Under the pieces are notes generated by a model, which worked only from the letters and a program-made list of their open reading frames with translations, was not told the DNA's origin and made no database searches. The position numbers were made by a program, and so were the translations under genes. DNA of 64,000 nucleotides from Myripristis murdjan. Its lineage: Eukaryota > Chordata > Actinopteri > Holocentriformes > Holocentridae. Shown here one piece after another: positions 1 to 23,434 of the stretch (position 1 is its first letter; the number at the start of each line of letters is the position of its first letter). The DNA is taken from the NCBI RefSeq assembly GCF_902150065.1, contig NC_043993.1, positions 13,804,185 to 13,868,184 on the forward strand, given 5' to 3'.

Positions 1-2454
1 GCCACGGCCACAGGAGCACTCAGATTGTGGCAGTAACTGCGTGGAGAATAGAGCAAGGTGCTGTGGAGCTCCCACAAGCATCTGTTATGGAACTGGGTCA
101 CCCTGGCTTGCAGTCTTTGAATGGGAAACGGAAAGAGGCGGGCAAGTGCAAACATACATACGCTCTGTCTCTCTCTGAATGAATAAATGTGGGCCAGTAA
201 ATGCTGGCAAGTGCAGGCCTCAGTGGCTGCTGCCTTGATCTTTCCTCCCAGACAATTTCTCCTGCTCCAGAATGAGAGCCTAACAAGGTGGGGTAAGAGA
301 GGTGAAGGAGGAACAATCAGGAGTATCGAGAAAAGAAGTGCACTACAGAAATATTAGCCCCGTCCTCTCGAGATTAAACCACGCCGCCTTTTCCCTTCCA
401 CCCACTTTCCCCACTAAGTATTAGCCTACACAAATTAGCCTTGTAGTGCAATTCCCACTTCCCTGGTATGGCAGTTTAATTCAGATTTTATAGCACACTA
501 ATCAAGAGCGTGTATTTCTCAACGAGAGATTATTCTGGTCTTTGTGCTCCTTGACAAACTATGCTAAGCCTGCTATACGGCTTGGCGGGAAGTAAGGGAG
601 GAAGCCTCATACTCCATTATCTCTCCTCCCCACTCTGCTACTTTAGACTCGGCTATATTACTCTGTCATTCTGCGCCCGATTTTGCATGTTTTCTATCTC
701 CCCTCTCAGTGATTCTGCCTCTTTTCTCCCCTCCCTGCCAAGTTTTAATTTCCCTCGCGCTGAGTCTCCCATCCAGTCTCCCTTACAACCCCCACCACCC
801 CTTTCCCTATTTAGAAGGGTATTAAACCTCACAGGGAGAAATTATGGCCCATCGCTTGTCTTGGAGATGAATCCTAAGCTTAACTCCAAAGTGGAGTACA
901 AGTGAGGCTTCTAACACTGCCACACTTTCCCCATCATCCAATTGTAAACACACAGGTATTTTTTTTTAAACTGCTGGTAATTTGTATTCCCATTTTCATA
1001 CATTATGCTTATAAAAAAACACAGCATTCACCAATATTAAGTTAACATTATAAATTTGCATTCAGTAATGTTGTTTGTTAATGCAAACGTTTGAAACTCA
1101 TTTATTACTTAAAACCTATTCTGACATTAACCAAAGTAATTAAGTCACAACAGGCATTAACTAACATGAACAGAGTGTTATTCATGTAATTTGGTATTAG
1201 TGTATAGTGCTACTCAAGTAACTACACACATACACATTTATTACACTGAATGAATACACTCCTAACCTAACCTGTAACTAAAAAAAAACCCTTTCCTAAT
1301 ATCATGCTGTCTTCAAATACTCACAGTCTTTATGTTCTTGAGGGAACATTTTGGACTCAGAAATGACCCCAAAAACAAAGATCTACACTCCTGTTTTTCA
1401 ATTTCAGCTAAAAGTGTATAGAAAACAAACAAATAAATCCATTTCCTGAGTAGCCGCAGAACTGAACACTTCCTGACCTAGCATCACTACAAATCTGCAC
1501 GGCTCACCTCATTGGACCCTGCATTAAAATACACGGGGGCACTTCCCTGCCTGAAGTAGGTTGCCTGCACAATCCAGACCATCTCAGCCTATTTCCTCGA
1601 GCAGAAATTACAGACATCGCATTGCGCCGCGTTAGCCACGCATAGTCAACACCGCAGCTCAAGTGCCTCTCCTTTCTTTTTACCCGGACGTGATGTGTGC
1701 ACATATTCATGGAAATCACACCGATAGTCACTTATATGTTCATGTCTGCTTAAAGAAAACACACACTTCTATACATGAAATGACCATTTGTGCACCGGCG
1801 GGAGCTTGCATCACAGGGTTTCATACACTGACTGCACAACTAGCGACCCATTTTCATGAATTATAAACAGAAGCATAAAAGAATACTCTATATATACACA
1901 AACTCATCCACTCTCCTCCCATCCCCCTCCTCTTCCTCCTCCTCTAGTCAAGAGTCATATTAGTACTTGCTCGCCTCACTTATCTTTTCATAATCATCTT
2001 GCTTTCTTCATACCATCTTTGTTATCCTCCTTTCTCATTTCGCCTACACATTCGCAGACTCAGACGAGCTGAGTGATGGCGAGGTCACTGCTCGTCACCC
2101 ACTCTGTTAGATGTGAGGAATCCAGCAGGAACAAACAATATGCAGCGAAGAGCCATTGTAACAGATTGATGACGAGGTAAACAGAGGCTCTTTGATGCCA
2201 GCGCTGTTCGCCAGCAGCTGTGCCACAGCCAGGTAGCTCTGTATTTGAGAGTATGTGTGTGTGTGTGTGTCTAAGAGAAAGCGAGAGAGAGAGAAAGAGA
2301 GGAAAAAGTGCTAATTGTCAACAGTAGTATCTCACCTACATCCTCCTCTCACCATTGACTCATTCATGTCCACAGTCCATTGAATTGCATGCTCCACCTC
2401 TCATTCCGAATGTTCTTATTTGATGTTGGGTGATTCACAAATGTATTATAGTGT

Positions 2455-2510
<56 letters not shown>

Positions 2511-5500
2511 GTGTGTGAAAAAGAGTGGAAGACAAAGTGCATGTTATTACCTGGGTGAATACTGACTCATTTCAGCCATCCATGTGTGTTTGTCATTACT
2601 AATGCATGTATTTGTTATTTGGATGTATACTTCTCATTTCATGTTGTGTTTATGTCAATAGGGTTTTTATTTCTAGTTTTTTTTTGTTTGTTTTGTTGGT
2701 CTTATTGTCACCTGCCAATAAGACTGGCTGCAGCGCATGAGGAAGCAGTTGGCATTGCGGTGGAGGTTAATCAGAGCCACGGGCTTCTCAATCGGTAGAC
2801 GAGTCGTCTACCAAACAAACACTGAACCGTATTGCTGCGACGTGAAAATGTGTCGTGTTTGTTCGGAGCGTGTCACTGTATGGAACGTGAACAACTGCAG
2901 TTGGCAGTGGCTCCTACTTCAGCCCTCCAAAAATCACTGGAAATGTGAAAGCAAGACAGGCGGAATAACTTCAGCGTAACTTTTCCAAATGAAATCCTTC
3001 AAAAGGCATCTTCAAATATAAATGCGTGTTTGTCAAAAATCCCACTAGATTTGCGTTTTTGCACATTTCCTCCCCCCGAGTAACGCCTAGCACTGAAAGC
3101 TTTGAATATCTGAGGGGTTACTTCATGTCACGATAAAATAGTTGAGTCTCCTAGTCAAATGATCAAGTCTGTTTCACATTTGCACGTCTTTAATGTATCA
3201 TAGTTTTCGGCACCAGATTTTAGCAGCTTTAGCAGTATCTCCAGATTTTTTTTTTTTTTTGCTGCTGTTCATTGACATTTATGGTATGGAACAGGAAAAT
3301 GTGTGAAGTCTCTCAGTGTGTAGAATATTTTCATGAGCTGAGATCACACTTGACAGGGTTAGAGGTCGGCTCCTGGCTCGTCTTCCGCATGTGATGCCTC
3401 CTTCGTTTCCTCATGCAATGCTGCCAGTTCTTTTTGGCCCATTTGATTTGTTTGTATTTTCTTTGCTAAATGTATCACTTTGCATTTGTTGATGTCATTA
3501 AATTCGTTGCCATTTCATTTCATTTCATTTTGTCTTTTTTTTTGTATTTGTGCTTATTCATTGTGTCACCGTGCACGTCCTCGTTTCACCTCTGTTATGT
3601 TGCCTGGCAGAGTGAATAAACAGCTTTGTTCCGCATAACACACACACACACACACCCTCACAAATCTTTAACATCACACTCAGCGAGTGCAGGATGATTG
3701 TGTAGAGTCATTATCTTCCTATACATATTTATTAGTGGTATTTCAAATATTTTAATCAGTTCAGTTCTGTATTCATTAAGAGCACAGCAACAGAGCAGCA
3801 CTTACAAACAGTCCCAGAGTTGCACTCATTTCCCCGTCCCACTGCTGCTCTGGATCTTTATTTATTTGTTTATTTATTTATTTATTTATTTTGGAGGACA
3901 TCCCGTGTCTCCCTGCCTTTTTTAATTTTCCCTTAAGCGTTTAATCACGTTCCTTTGCTTCCCCGGGATGGCGGTCAATAAAGATAGTGATTTGAATGGC
4001 TCCCCTGTATCTGACTGGCAGGGCAGAGAGGGACAATCCCCAACAGTGTTGATCTGGACAGATGAGAGTCAGATAGATAATGTGCACTATCTGTCTAGAC
4101 ACCAAAATGACCAAATGTTATCTCCTCTATATTACTTCCTCTGTTATGAGCGGGACAAAAACATGTATCCTATCCAATTATTTTAAGATCTTTCCTCGTC
4201 TAGGGCAAATTTGCTGACTTTTGAAAAGGGGCAAGAGCAGGGCAGGGCAAGAATCATCCAGTCAGCCAATCAGATTAGTAGCAACAGGACACACTTGAGC
4301 ACACGTTAGATAAATGACAAGTATAAAAACATCATAGAAAATAGAAGATTATACAATTAGAATCAGAAAATGATTAAGCCTCAAGTAAGCACATATAGTC
4401 ATGACAGACATACAATGAAAATCACCCAAATATAATCAAATTAGAGAACAAAACAACAATACAAACATAGATTAATACAACATGGGTGTAGTGCACATGG
4501 GAGGAAGCAGTAGAAGAAGAAGAAGAAGAAGAAGAAGGAGGAGGAGGAGAAGAAAAAGAAGAAAGAGTGCAATAAATGTAAAATTTACAAAGGAAACACA
4601 CACTGGTGCACTCAAATACAATACGGCATCAAAAATGACTTCAGAAAAACACTGATAAAAACAAGAACCACTGCTGTGGGAGAAGGTTTGCTTTCAGTCT
4701 GGGACAGAGAGAGAAAAGGGGGTGTAGGATGCAATCAGATTCAAATACTGCAGGCTTAGTGGCACCGAGGTCAAGACCCGCATTAAAGTTAAGATGGTTA
4801 TGTAAAACCGTGCTGCTTTTTCTTCTTTTCTTTCACAATTTCTGACTCATCACTCGACAGTTTCCTCCTTTGTGCCACGGAGCAGCTTCTGCTCTCCATT
4901 TCATTTTCTTTGCTTTTTTTTCCCCCTTTTGTACTGTTCCACACTTTTTTGCCGCGGAGCTGATGCTCCACTTTCAAGGTCAACAAAGGACATCCTGTTT
5001 AATTCTGTGAGCCACTCGGATTTTGGCTGCTGAGTGCTGCCCTTGATAGTTTGAAGAGCGGTGGCTCCAGCCATAAATGCAGTGGGTTCTCTTCAATCAA
5101 TAGAGTGTGGGACAGTTGTGCTTTTAGTGGTCTGAGTCAGTCGATGTTAAAACATATAGATGTAGCATCAGGAATAGCAGCGGCTTGTGATGTATTGTGC
5201 AACAGGGAGAAAGCTGGATCCTGCCATGGTCTAATAATAACAAGACAACTCCTGCCTCTTCTGCCAAATCCAATGATCAGTATCAAAAAGACACATCGCT
5301 CTGCCTCTATCTCTCTTTCTGCTTCTTTCTCTCTGTCTATCTCTCCATCTGTCTGGTAGTTTTTCGCTTTCTCTGCACAGGAAAGAAACACAATGTTCAT
5401 AGAAGGTTGGACCCCCCCCCTCTTCTCTCCCAGCCTGCAGACAGGAAATGGCCATATATAGGCCTCTGTCTTCACACTGGAAGTCTCATAAGCACCGCTC

Positions 5501-8500
5501 TCTCTGAACAGTTTCCATAGCAACAGTATTTTGTTTCCCTCGGTGGCAGGAAGAGAGATACCAGTTTGAAATGAGAAGGCAAGTGGAGGCCAGAGCGGGA
5601 TGAGAGATAAAGGGCACAGGAGAGGTAAATATACGAGCTGGCATGTGAAAATAAGAGCACGAGGTTGTTGTGTTGACAAAGCACAAGAGGTTCGCAGGCT
5701 GTATGGATATTAAGTGGGTTTTCTTGTAACAGGATGAGTGCCCGGACAAAACAATGTTACGTAAACCCAACACAGCCTGAGTCACAGCCATATTCACCTG
5801 GGCGGCTTTCAGGTCACCACAGAGGAGATGAGTAAAAGAGCTGACGGCTACTTTGGTTGAGATACGGGGCAGCCCAGCGCTCTGTAAATAGGTTTTAGAT
5901 TTAAGCCATTATGAGGGGTGGACGCTCCTCTCGTCGCTGCAGCAGTGGCTCTTTCCAGGCATTTTCACAGTCTGGACTGGAAACCATTGGTGTAAAAGGT
6001 TCACAAGGGGCCCCAATGCGAGAACTGCTACCCCAGCACGCCCTCCCCACCGTACTCCAGCCTACTCACATTACAAAATGGACTGAATGCTTTCATCTTC
6101 ATGAATAAGTACCAATTTACACAGTTCCACTTTGCAGTAATTGCGTAATTGCAGTTCAGCATTCAACCCCTTACATGCACAAGCCTAGATGTCTGCTTGC
6201 TACACACACTTTTTCCCTGGCAAACATTTTGATGTTAAATAGATGTACGCACCAACAAGGAAAGCCTGTGTAAGTTTAGATGTGTGTATAAGAGCTGCTA
6301 AAATCATTTTCTGAAATCAGGTTCTAGGTACAGCTCAAAACCATTCCCAAATCTATTTTAATTTTACCCTTCCAGATTATCATGTTGTACAAATATTGCA
6401 TCCATTGAGGCTACATGTTGAACTTGCCTCTTCCTGCTCATCACCCTCCACCAAATGCTTGCTGGCTTGCCTTCATAAAATGAACGCCACCATTAATTCA
6501 GCAGCACTTTTCATATCAGGACTGACAAGGAATGAATAACATGTAATCTGAATGTATTGCAAGAGCACATTCAATTATGTTGGTATGCAGTATAACAGTA
6601 TAATATTTAGATAGACAAGGGAAAAACGTAACGTCAGGTAGCTAACATTATTAGCCAACAAATGGGATGTCAGTGGCACTAACAATAATTTGAGTGTAAT
6701 TTGTTGCCAGGCTATTAGAACAGTGCCTGTACAGTCGCATAAAAAATATTATCTGGCCGGCGAGCTGGCTATGACTTTTTCACCTCAGCTGCAATGAGAT
6801 TTAAGACCCCCAGTCTATTGTAAATGATGTCAGACACATGCAAGTTTTCACGAATGCTCTTATTAGTTGACGGTAGGCACAAATAAGGTGCCTTATAGTC
6901 TGTTAGATAGCCAATCGTCTTGCAAAACACTTCAAATTTGGAAGGTCCATCCCTGCATATTTCTTACGTAAACATAGAAATATTGATATGCAGTGGATGG
7001 CACAATCACAGCGAATGTGCGGCGCTCACTCCTACAAGTTGATGTTTTGTGCCAAGTTGGCATATCATAAGAAAATTGAGAAATAAATCTGGCTACTGTC
7101 TGACCTGTCCCTTCAGCCTAATGTCCCACCATTCTCGATTTTACATACTGGTGAAGTTGTTGATTTATCAGCTAAACCATTGGTTTTTGACCATAATGCA
7201 CTTCATATAGTATTATTGTTTACTCCTACAAACAGCACCAAGCTTAGATATGGACTGGCATCTCAGAAACATATTTCTGACCACTTCAGTAAATTACATT
7301 AATGCATTTTCATTGTAAGGCTGTACACTGATGCAATTACAAAAAAACATGCCCATGATACATGGCTTGAGATTGGCATAGCTTGTATAAAAAGGGCCAA
7401 AAATAGTTGTGCTAAATTTTAAAATCTGCTTATCATAGTTTGATGTAGATATTCAGTATCTTGGTTAATTTTAGGCTTAGGGTTAGTGTAGGAAATAGGA
7501 TTGAGGTTGGGGTTAGGTTTAAAGATGGGTTCAGAGATATTATTATGGTTGCATAATCTGTAGAGATGCACCAAATAATTAAACATGTACTTAATGAGCT
7601 GGATGCTCAGCTGAGTATTAACACTGGATTGGTGCACCCCCTGCACCCAAGGGATTAACGCCAGTGTAGGAAACCCAAACCTCCCAGAGGACCATCACCA
7701 CCTCAGAATGGTCTACTGTAAAACCTCCGTATCGAGGAGTCACTGCAAGGCAGGATTTGCAGGATTTGTAGAAAGGGATATAAGATGAGAAGAGGGAGAA
7801 AAGAAGGAGAGAACAGAGGAATGGAGGAGATGAGGGAAAAAAAAGCAAAAAAAGGAAAGCAAGGGTCGAGGAGACTGGGGAAGGAGAGCAGACTTTGCCA
7901 GCTTCACTAAACACTGAACACTCGTGAAAAACGTGACCAGCACGTGACCGGCATCATCGTCCAAGTGAGGAGACTGAAGCTGCCGACGTGTCTGCCAAGA
8001 TGAAGGAGGCACAGACGAGCCGTTCAAATGTAGTTCAAATGTTGGGAAGCCATCGTGTGCCTTTTTGCGCCCTCATTTGGAGGAGAAAAGACTAGAGAGC
8101 AGAGAGAGGAGAGGAAAATGAGAGGTAGATTCTCATTTACAGTCCTGACTAGATCCTCACTCCCCATCGCTGTTGCTTCCATGACAACCAGACAGAAGGT
8201 TAGGAGGTAGATGTTGTAATGAGTTTTTTTTTGTCTTTAGATAGAAACAGACACTGCATCTCAGTCTCCTTCTTCTTAATGACCCCCCTCCTCACTAACC
8301 ACATGAAAGGCAACACTCAGCCACCTTCATTGGTATCAGAAAACCAGTGTTTTATGTTTCATTAAACCTGAAAGTGAGGAGTGAGAGGAGGGAGCAATTA
8401 GGTAGAAATTACATGAAGTACCTAGAGTGCTGAGATGAGACTGTCCAACGTTACCACACACAGGTGCTTGTTGAATAAAGGCTGTTTTGCATTCAGTTCA

Positions 8501-8791
8501 CTGGCTTCAAGCTCCATTATGCTTCAGTTCACCTGCACAGTGTGTACAATGAACTTATACCCACATCTATACAAATGCACACACACATACACACTCATTT
8601 ACCATCTTGTGGCTTCGTATTCTTTTAGCATCTGAATTAGGTTCTGTATGGATGCTCAGCCGGGATTACAGCACAATAGACTGTTTATTGGTAAAAGGAT
8701 TATGGAGGGATTAGGCAATCAGGAACTGTGAATTGAGTAACTGTCTACCTTTTTTCCCCTCTCTCTTTCTACACCTCCCCCCCGTCTCTAG
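1..8791 (+). other. intron of dclk1, no recognisable exon
   Basis: This stretch lies upstream of the first dclk1 exon I can recognise. I read both strands for the doublecortin domains and the serine-rich segment that precede the kinase in this family and saw neither, so it is most simply intron. It holds microsatellites (GT near 2455-2517, GAA near 4508-4565, TTTA near 3852-3891) and many short low-complexity open frames that I do not believe. In mammals an internal promoter for a short kinase isoform lies in introns upstream of this point. I cannot locate an equivalent here. Confidence 0.6.
2455..2517. repeat. GT dinucleotide microsatellite
   Basis: About 30 GT units in the dclk1 intron. 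Confidence 0.95.
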
Positions 8792-18816
<10,025 letters not shown>

Positions 18817-19604
18817 AGAGGAGGGGGAGGAGGAGGAGGAGGCGGAGCAAGGAGGGAATGGTCGTTCATCCAACTCCTCCTTCGACAGGGAGGAGGAGGA
18901 AGAGGAGACGTCCACTTCCCCCAAACTGTCCCATCCAGGGCCGGGGGATGAACAGGGGCAAACTGTAGAGAAATAAACTAGATTTAGAGATGGAGAGAAC
19001 TTTCTGCTGCCCTGAATTCATCTTTCCAAACCTGGGGGAGAGCTTGATCAAACGGTGGATACAGGGAGGAGGAGGAGGGTAGTGAGGTTGGGAAAAAAGC
19101 TCAAGAGGCAACAAGTGACAAGGATAGTGACAAAAAGGGAAAAGGTTTGCGTGGCAAAACAACTTTTTTTTTTTTTTTTTAAAACCATTTTCTCATCTGA
19201 GCACATGTTACAGAGCTCAGGGAGCGAGGAAGGGTGACCATGCTGCTTACCCTTTGGTGATGATCCGGGCTCAACATGGAAGAGTTTTCAGGATGGACCA
19301 GCTTCGCAGGGCAGGATGAAGATACGGACAACTGTTCATGTTTTATTGAACCTATTTATTTATTACTTATTCACTGCATTTTTTTTAAAAATATGTATTT
19401 CTTTTTTTTCATAAAGAGATAGTGTATGTTTTTGTTGACTCGACAAAAGAGCTGGATGGTGTGAAACTTACGGAACAATGTGTAGATGTAGATCTCACCA
19501 TAATTTTTGCAGTAGGCGGCGCTAGACTTTATGAGCAGTGTTATGACAAATGGTCAGAAAATGAGAGTTAAATATTGCAAGAAGCCCGGGGTATTTCTAA
19601 TAAA
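18817..19604 (+). other. dclk1: dclk1 3' untranslated region, probable
   Basis: AATAAA occurs at 18972-18977 and again at 19599-19604. Either could end the transcript, and the second is followed by an A-rich stretch. The region also carries GGAGGA repeats just after the stop and a poly-T run near 19165-19180. Confidence 0.5.
19509..19524 (+). promoter_or_regulatory. CTCF-like motif, forward orientation
   Basis: GCAGTAGGCGGCGCTA matches the vertebrate CTCF core (CCASYAGRKGGCRSYA) at 14 of 16 positions by eye. It lies in the probable 3' UTR of dclk1. Confidence 0.45.
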
Positions 19605-21666
19605 ATGTGACCTTTATAAAAAGAAAAAGAAAAAAATGAGAAAAAAAGAAAAATGAAGACAGACTGGAAAGAAGGATAAAAGAAAATGCACGTGCTGTAC
19701 TTCTCTGCACCACACAGTATTGGTGATGCCTTCCTGTAATGGGCTGCATTATTACAGTTTACATTTTACACAGAGCGCTATTCAGATAACAATGGTGCAA
19801 TGGGTTGCTCCTTGTAATTTTATGAACTGCTACATTCATGTCATGACCAACTTGGATATACAAAATGTTAGCATTTTGGTGCTTGTAGCATACTAAAGGG
19901 GTTGAATCATTTTCTTGTTTTCTTGATGCACACATTTTAGGAGTCACAGTGTATTATCATATTACTCTTGATGGTTTTTTGATGTTCATGTGCAACTATG
20001 AAGCCTTGTTTACATTTTTTCCCCTCCAACACTAAAGGCATATTTCAGCCATACATTCCAACAGTAACAGTATTATTGAACATAAACCATGTGTATGAGT
20101 TTGGTCAAATGTTTTGGGTGTGAGCCAAGAATGTGTAGTGAGTTTATGAGAATTGCTTAAATGCACTAGTTGCTGCATCTTGAATATAGCTGCAGTCAAA
20201 CAGGTCGAATGAAAGGTTATTAGGAATAGTGGACAACCAGCAGTAGGCGACATGGAAGAGGATTTATTTCAGCCCTATACAAGTCTATCCGAAACCTCAC
20301 TCACAGCTTCATTCATTCAGATGAAAGCATGACAGACATACAGTAGCCTATTCTTACAAAAAAAATGGTTTTAGTGATGAAGTCTTGTTTGTATGTTATG
20401 TAAATAACATAATTTGATTTATTTTGATAGTTCACAATACAGTATATTTCTTTACTAGTAGTAGGTCTATCGGAACAGTAAGCAAATCAGTCACTCATAC
20501 ATGTGTTTCAAACAAACTGTGCACAGGAAAAAAAAAAAAAACTTATGGAGGGGAAGAGGCCACCATCCTTGCTTCTTGTCACACACTGGGAATGATGTCA
20601 CTTCCCTTGTAACAGCGATCGATAAAGGGAAATCTAGCAACTGTTGCAAGAGAAAAGCAGAGGAGCAGCAAGAAGAGTGGGAGAAATGCATTAAAAAAAT
20701 ATAGTGTTTTGCATATGATCTAGCAGTTCTCACACTTGTCTGTATAAGTTTTTGTATTTAGCATATCATCACACAAATACAGTTAATGTACAACCATAAC
20801 GATCTGCTCTGTATGAATTTGTCGTGCTGTTGAAATCCACACTCTCCAGCACATGGGTACATGTGGTTTACCAAAGTGCTCTCACCACTGCACCACAGTA
20901 TTAGAATTTGTTGCAATACCAATACCTGTACCTCTGTTCAACAATGGTCTATCAATAACAATAGTAATAATAATAAAATGTTTAACAAACAAATTGTCTG
21001 TGTCATTGGTACATATTAAGAGTGATTACTGTAGCCTATCCAAATAAACTCATCTTATTTATTATACCAGTATATCATGTTCATTTCATTTCAAGCTCAC
21101 AGTTTAAGTTTTGAGGCTCCAAATAAACAGCATAATATTTTTAGAAGTTTTATTTATTTATTTGTTTGTTTGTTTGTTTATTTATTTATTTATTCATTTT
21201 CGGTTTTATGCATGCATGCATCATCCAGCATTGTCTGGATCACTGCTCAATGTGCCCTGGGGCCCTGGACCACCAAGGACCACAAAATCCATCTGCATAG
21301 GATACTTGATTGTATTTTTTGCCTGTCATGCAAATGTGTTGTACATTGATTTTTTGGGGTATTGTTTGTTAATTTTCTAATTTGGAGTCATTTGTTTGGC
21401 TGGGTATTTGACTGGCCAGGTGCTGACTGGTCTAATGGTGGATGGTGTTACTGGGGTGGACCTGTGCTTTGCTTGCAGACATGGATGGCAGCACAATTAG
21501 CTAATTGCTATCATCTAGGGATAGATTTTATAATAAAATATGGTTGGGATAATTCAGATCAATCAGTTTTATGACAGCTGACAGCACTGCCAGATTGCAA
21601 AATAATAATTTTCTTGGCACTGAGAAGAACAGGCTGTCGCTTGTGAAATATTGTACTGTCCGTTGA
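19605..21666. other. intergenic, dclk1 to rfxap
   Basis: I see no coding exon on either strand. AT-rich sequence with a TTTA/TTTG tetranucleotide tract near 21147-21195. Further AATAAA-like strings (for example near 20940-20980 and 21041) leave a longer dclk1 3' end possible. None of the genes that lie between DCLK1 and RFXAP in human is visible. Confidence 0.6.
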
Positions 21667-21685
21667 TGACCACTAGGGGGCAGTG
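21667..21685 (+). promoter_or_regulatory. strong CTCF-like motif, forward orientation
   Basis: TGACCACTAGGGGGCAGTG is close to an ideal vertebrate CTCF core. It sits about 320 bp upstream of the rfxap start codon and points right, toward rfxap and smad9. Confidence 0.65.
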
Positions 21686-21990
21686 TAGCACGAGGAGTTA
21701 ACACAGCGAAGAAGAAAACCGCTGTTGTTGTGTTCAATCAAGAGGGGCGGAGAGGACAGTGACAAGTCCAGCTAGCCATAAGGAGCTCTTTTTCTCTAAA
21801 CACGATGAGTTTAGATTAAACCGCCGCCAAAATTGAACTCCAGAATGTACTGATTGGAAAACTTTGCGGGGAAATGTCAAGTAGTAGCTGTACTAGCGAT
21901 GTAAGCTAGCCAACGTGACCGAGCTGACAGCGAAGAGGCGCTAGCAGGTTAGCTAGTACACCTGTGTTGCTCTGTGTTCACGGCACAATC

Positions 21991-23434
21991 ATGAGCGAAG
22001 ATGACAATTCAGCGCCGGCAAGTAAAGACAAAGACTCTACCCTTTTGCTCACCAAAGACGGACAGAGATACTATGTGAACAAGAGCGGCGTAGTCGACAG
22101 CAGAAATGTGATCACACCTCAGGAGACGGAAAGCAACGCCTTCTCGTACGACATGGACGATCCGGACGAGGAGAGCGACGTGCTGGACACCTCAGACCCC
22201 AGGGACAGCGCCGCCAGTCCCGAGGAGCTCAACGACGAGGACGTGTCCGAGGGCGACAACGCTCCCAAACAGTGCACCTACGAGGGCTGCACGGAGACCA
22301 CAACCCAGGTGGCCAAGCAGAGAAAACCGTGGATGTGCAAGAAACACCGCAACAAGATGTACAAAGACAAGTACAAGAAGAAGAAGAGCGACCAGGCCAT
22401 GTCCAGTGGGAAACTTGATGTAAGAAGTTGTTGCACAGATAAGCTCGTGGATGCATTCATTTTAGATCACCATAATGTACATGGTGTGAGAATACCGCTT
22501 CATATTCACTGCACAAATAAGCAGTGCAACTCTCTGGACATATGCACACACTGTAATACTGGGCAGTATGGTTGAAAATCAATATCACAATGCTTTTCAC
22601 TCATCATTATATGAGTCTTGTATCCAAAATAACATGTTAAATAATCAAACTCAAATTTGCAGATAACAGGCTTTGTTTGCATTACCTCTTTTCCCAGCCT
22701 TGGACTATCACTTGGGTGCATTCAAACTAAACTCCCAGACTGACTCGCCTGCCTTTGTCTCTTTTGTTGGTCAGGAGAACTCAGAGGAGCGGCCCGTGTC
22801 TGTGAACAAGCAGCGTCTTGGTACCATGGGCGACCGACCAGCCAGACCCTCCCTGATCGAGCAGGTGCTCAACCAGAAGAGACTGGTAAGCCACAGAGCC
22901 TGATCGGGTCAGATGTGGTGGAGCTTTGTTACTGATGCTGCAAGGCTTGTCCTCATTGTCACAGCTTTCCTTTTCTCTCTGCATGAGAGAAGCTTGTAGT
23001 TAAATGTTGTCTTGCACAACAATAATCATTCTTACCTCATACAACATGATTGAAAATTTAATACAAACCGTGAAAGGCCAACTCCTGCGTATCTGATTTT
23101 TTTTTTTTTTAAGCATCACTCATGTATGATTAAAATCTGTCTGATTTGATAGTTATTCTTTAATCATTTCCACCTAGACACACTAACAGTCACTAGTTTC
23201 CACTCTAAACCATACATAGGTTTTGGCATGCAGTTGGGATGTATATTCTCCTGCACTAAGGCAGAGACATCAGTCAGCATGCATATGAGCTATAGAATGT
23301 AATGTTTGTTGAATGTGTGTGTCCTTTAGTCATTGCTCCGGAGCCCTGAGGTCATCAGCTTCCTCCAGCAGCAGCAGCATCTGTTGGCCGCACAGAGCCG
23401 CAGCCAATCCCAGCAGGAGTTCCAAGGCTGCTAA
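21991..23434 (+). CDS. rfxap: RFX-associated protein
   Basis: Subunit of the trimeric RFX complex (with RFX5 and RFXANK) that binds the X box of MHC class II promoters in the nucleus. Exons: 21991-22419, 22775-22885, 23330-23434, giving 214 residues with all junctions in phase 0. Seen: an acidic N-terminal part containing DVLDTSDPRDSAAS, then CTYEGC..., a basic nuclear-localisation stretch KQRKPWMCKKHRNKMYKDKY, the conserved GDRPARPSLIEQVLNQKRL, and a glutamine-rich C-terminus SFLQQQQHLL. The Cys/His spacing (CTYEGC then CKKH) looks zinc-finger-like, which is my inference. I chose the ATG at 21991 because the upstream frame has no better ATG and -3 is A. The N-terminus lacks the long Ala/Pro-rich lead of the human protein as I recall it. 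Confidence 0.95.

Noticed and set aside
2725-2760. RMRKQ-like reading resembling the LRKQR segment that precedes the dclk1 kinase linker
   Set aside because: Too short, no splice donor after it, and the surrounding codons do not match the family.
5137-5679. 180-codon open frame on the minus strand in the dclk1 intron
   Set aside because: Low-complexity composition, no domain, no splice partners, and overlapping open frames on several strands; typical of repeat-rich intron.
7470-7530. TTAGGG/GGGTTAG words suggesting interstitial telomere repeat
   Set aside because: Only a few scattered imperfect units; not a telomeric array.
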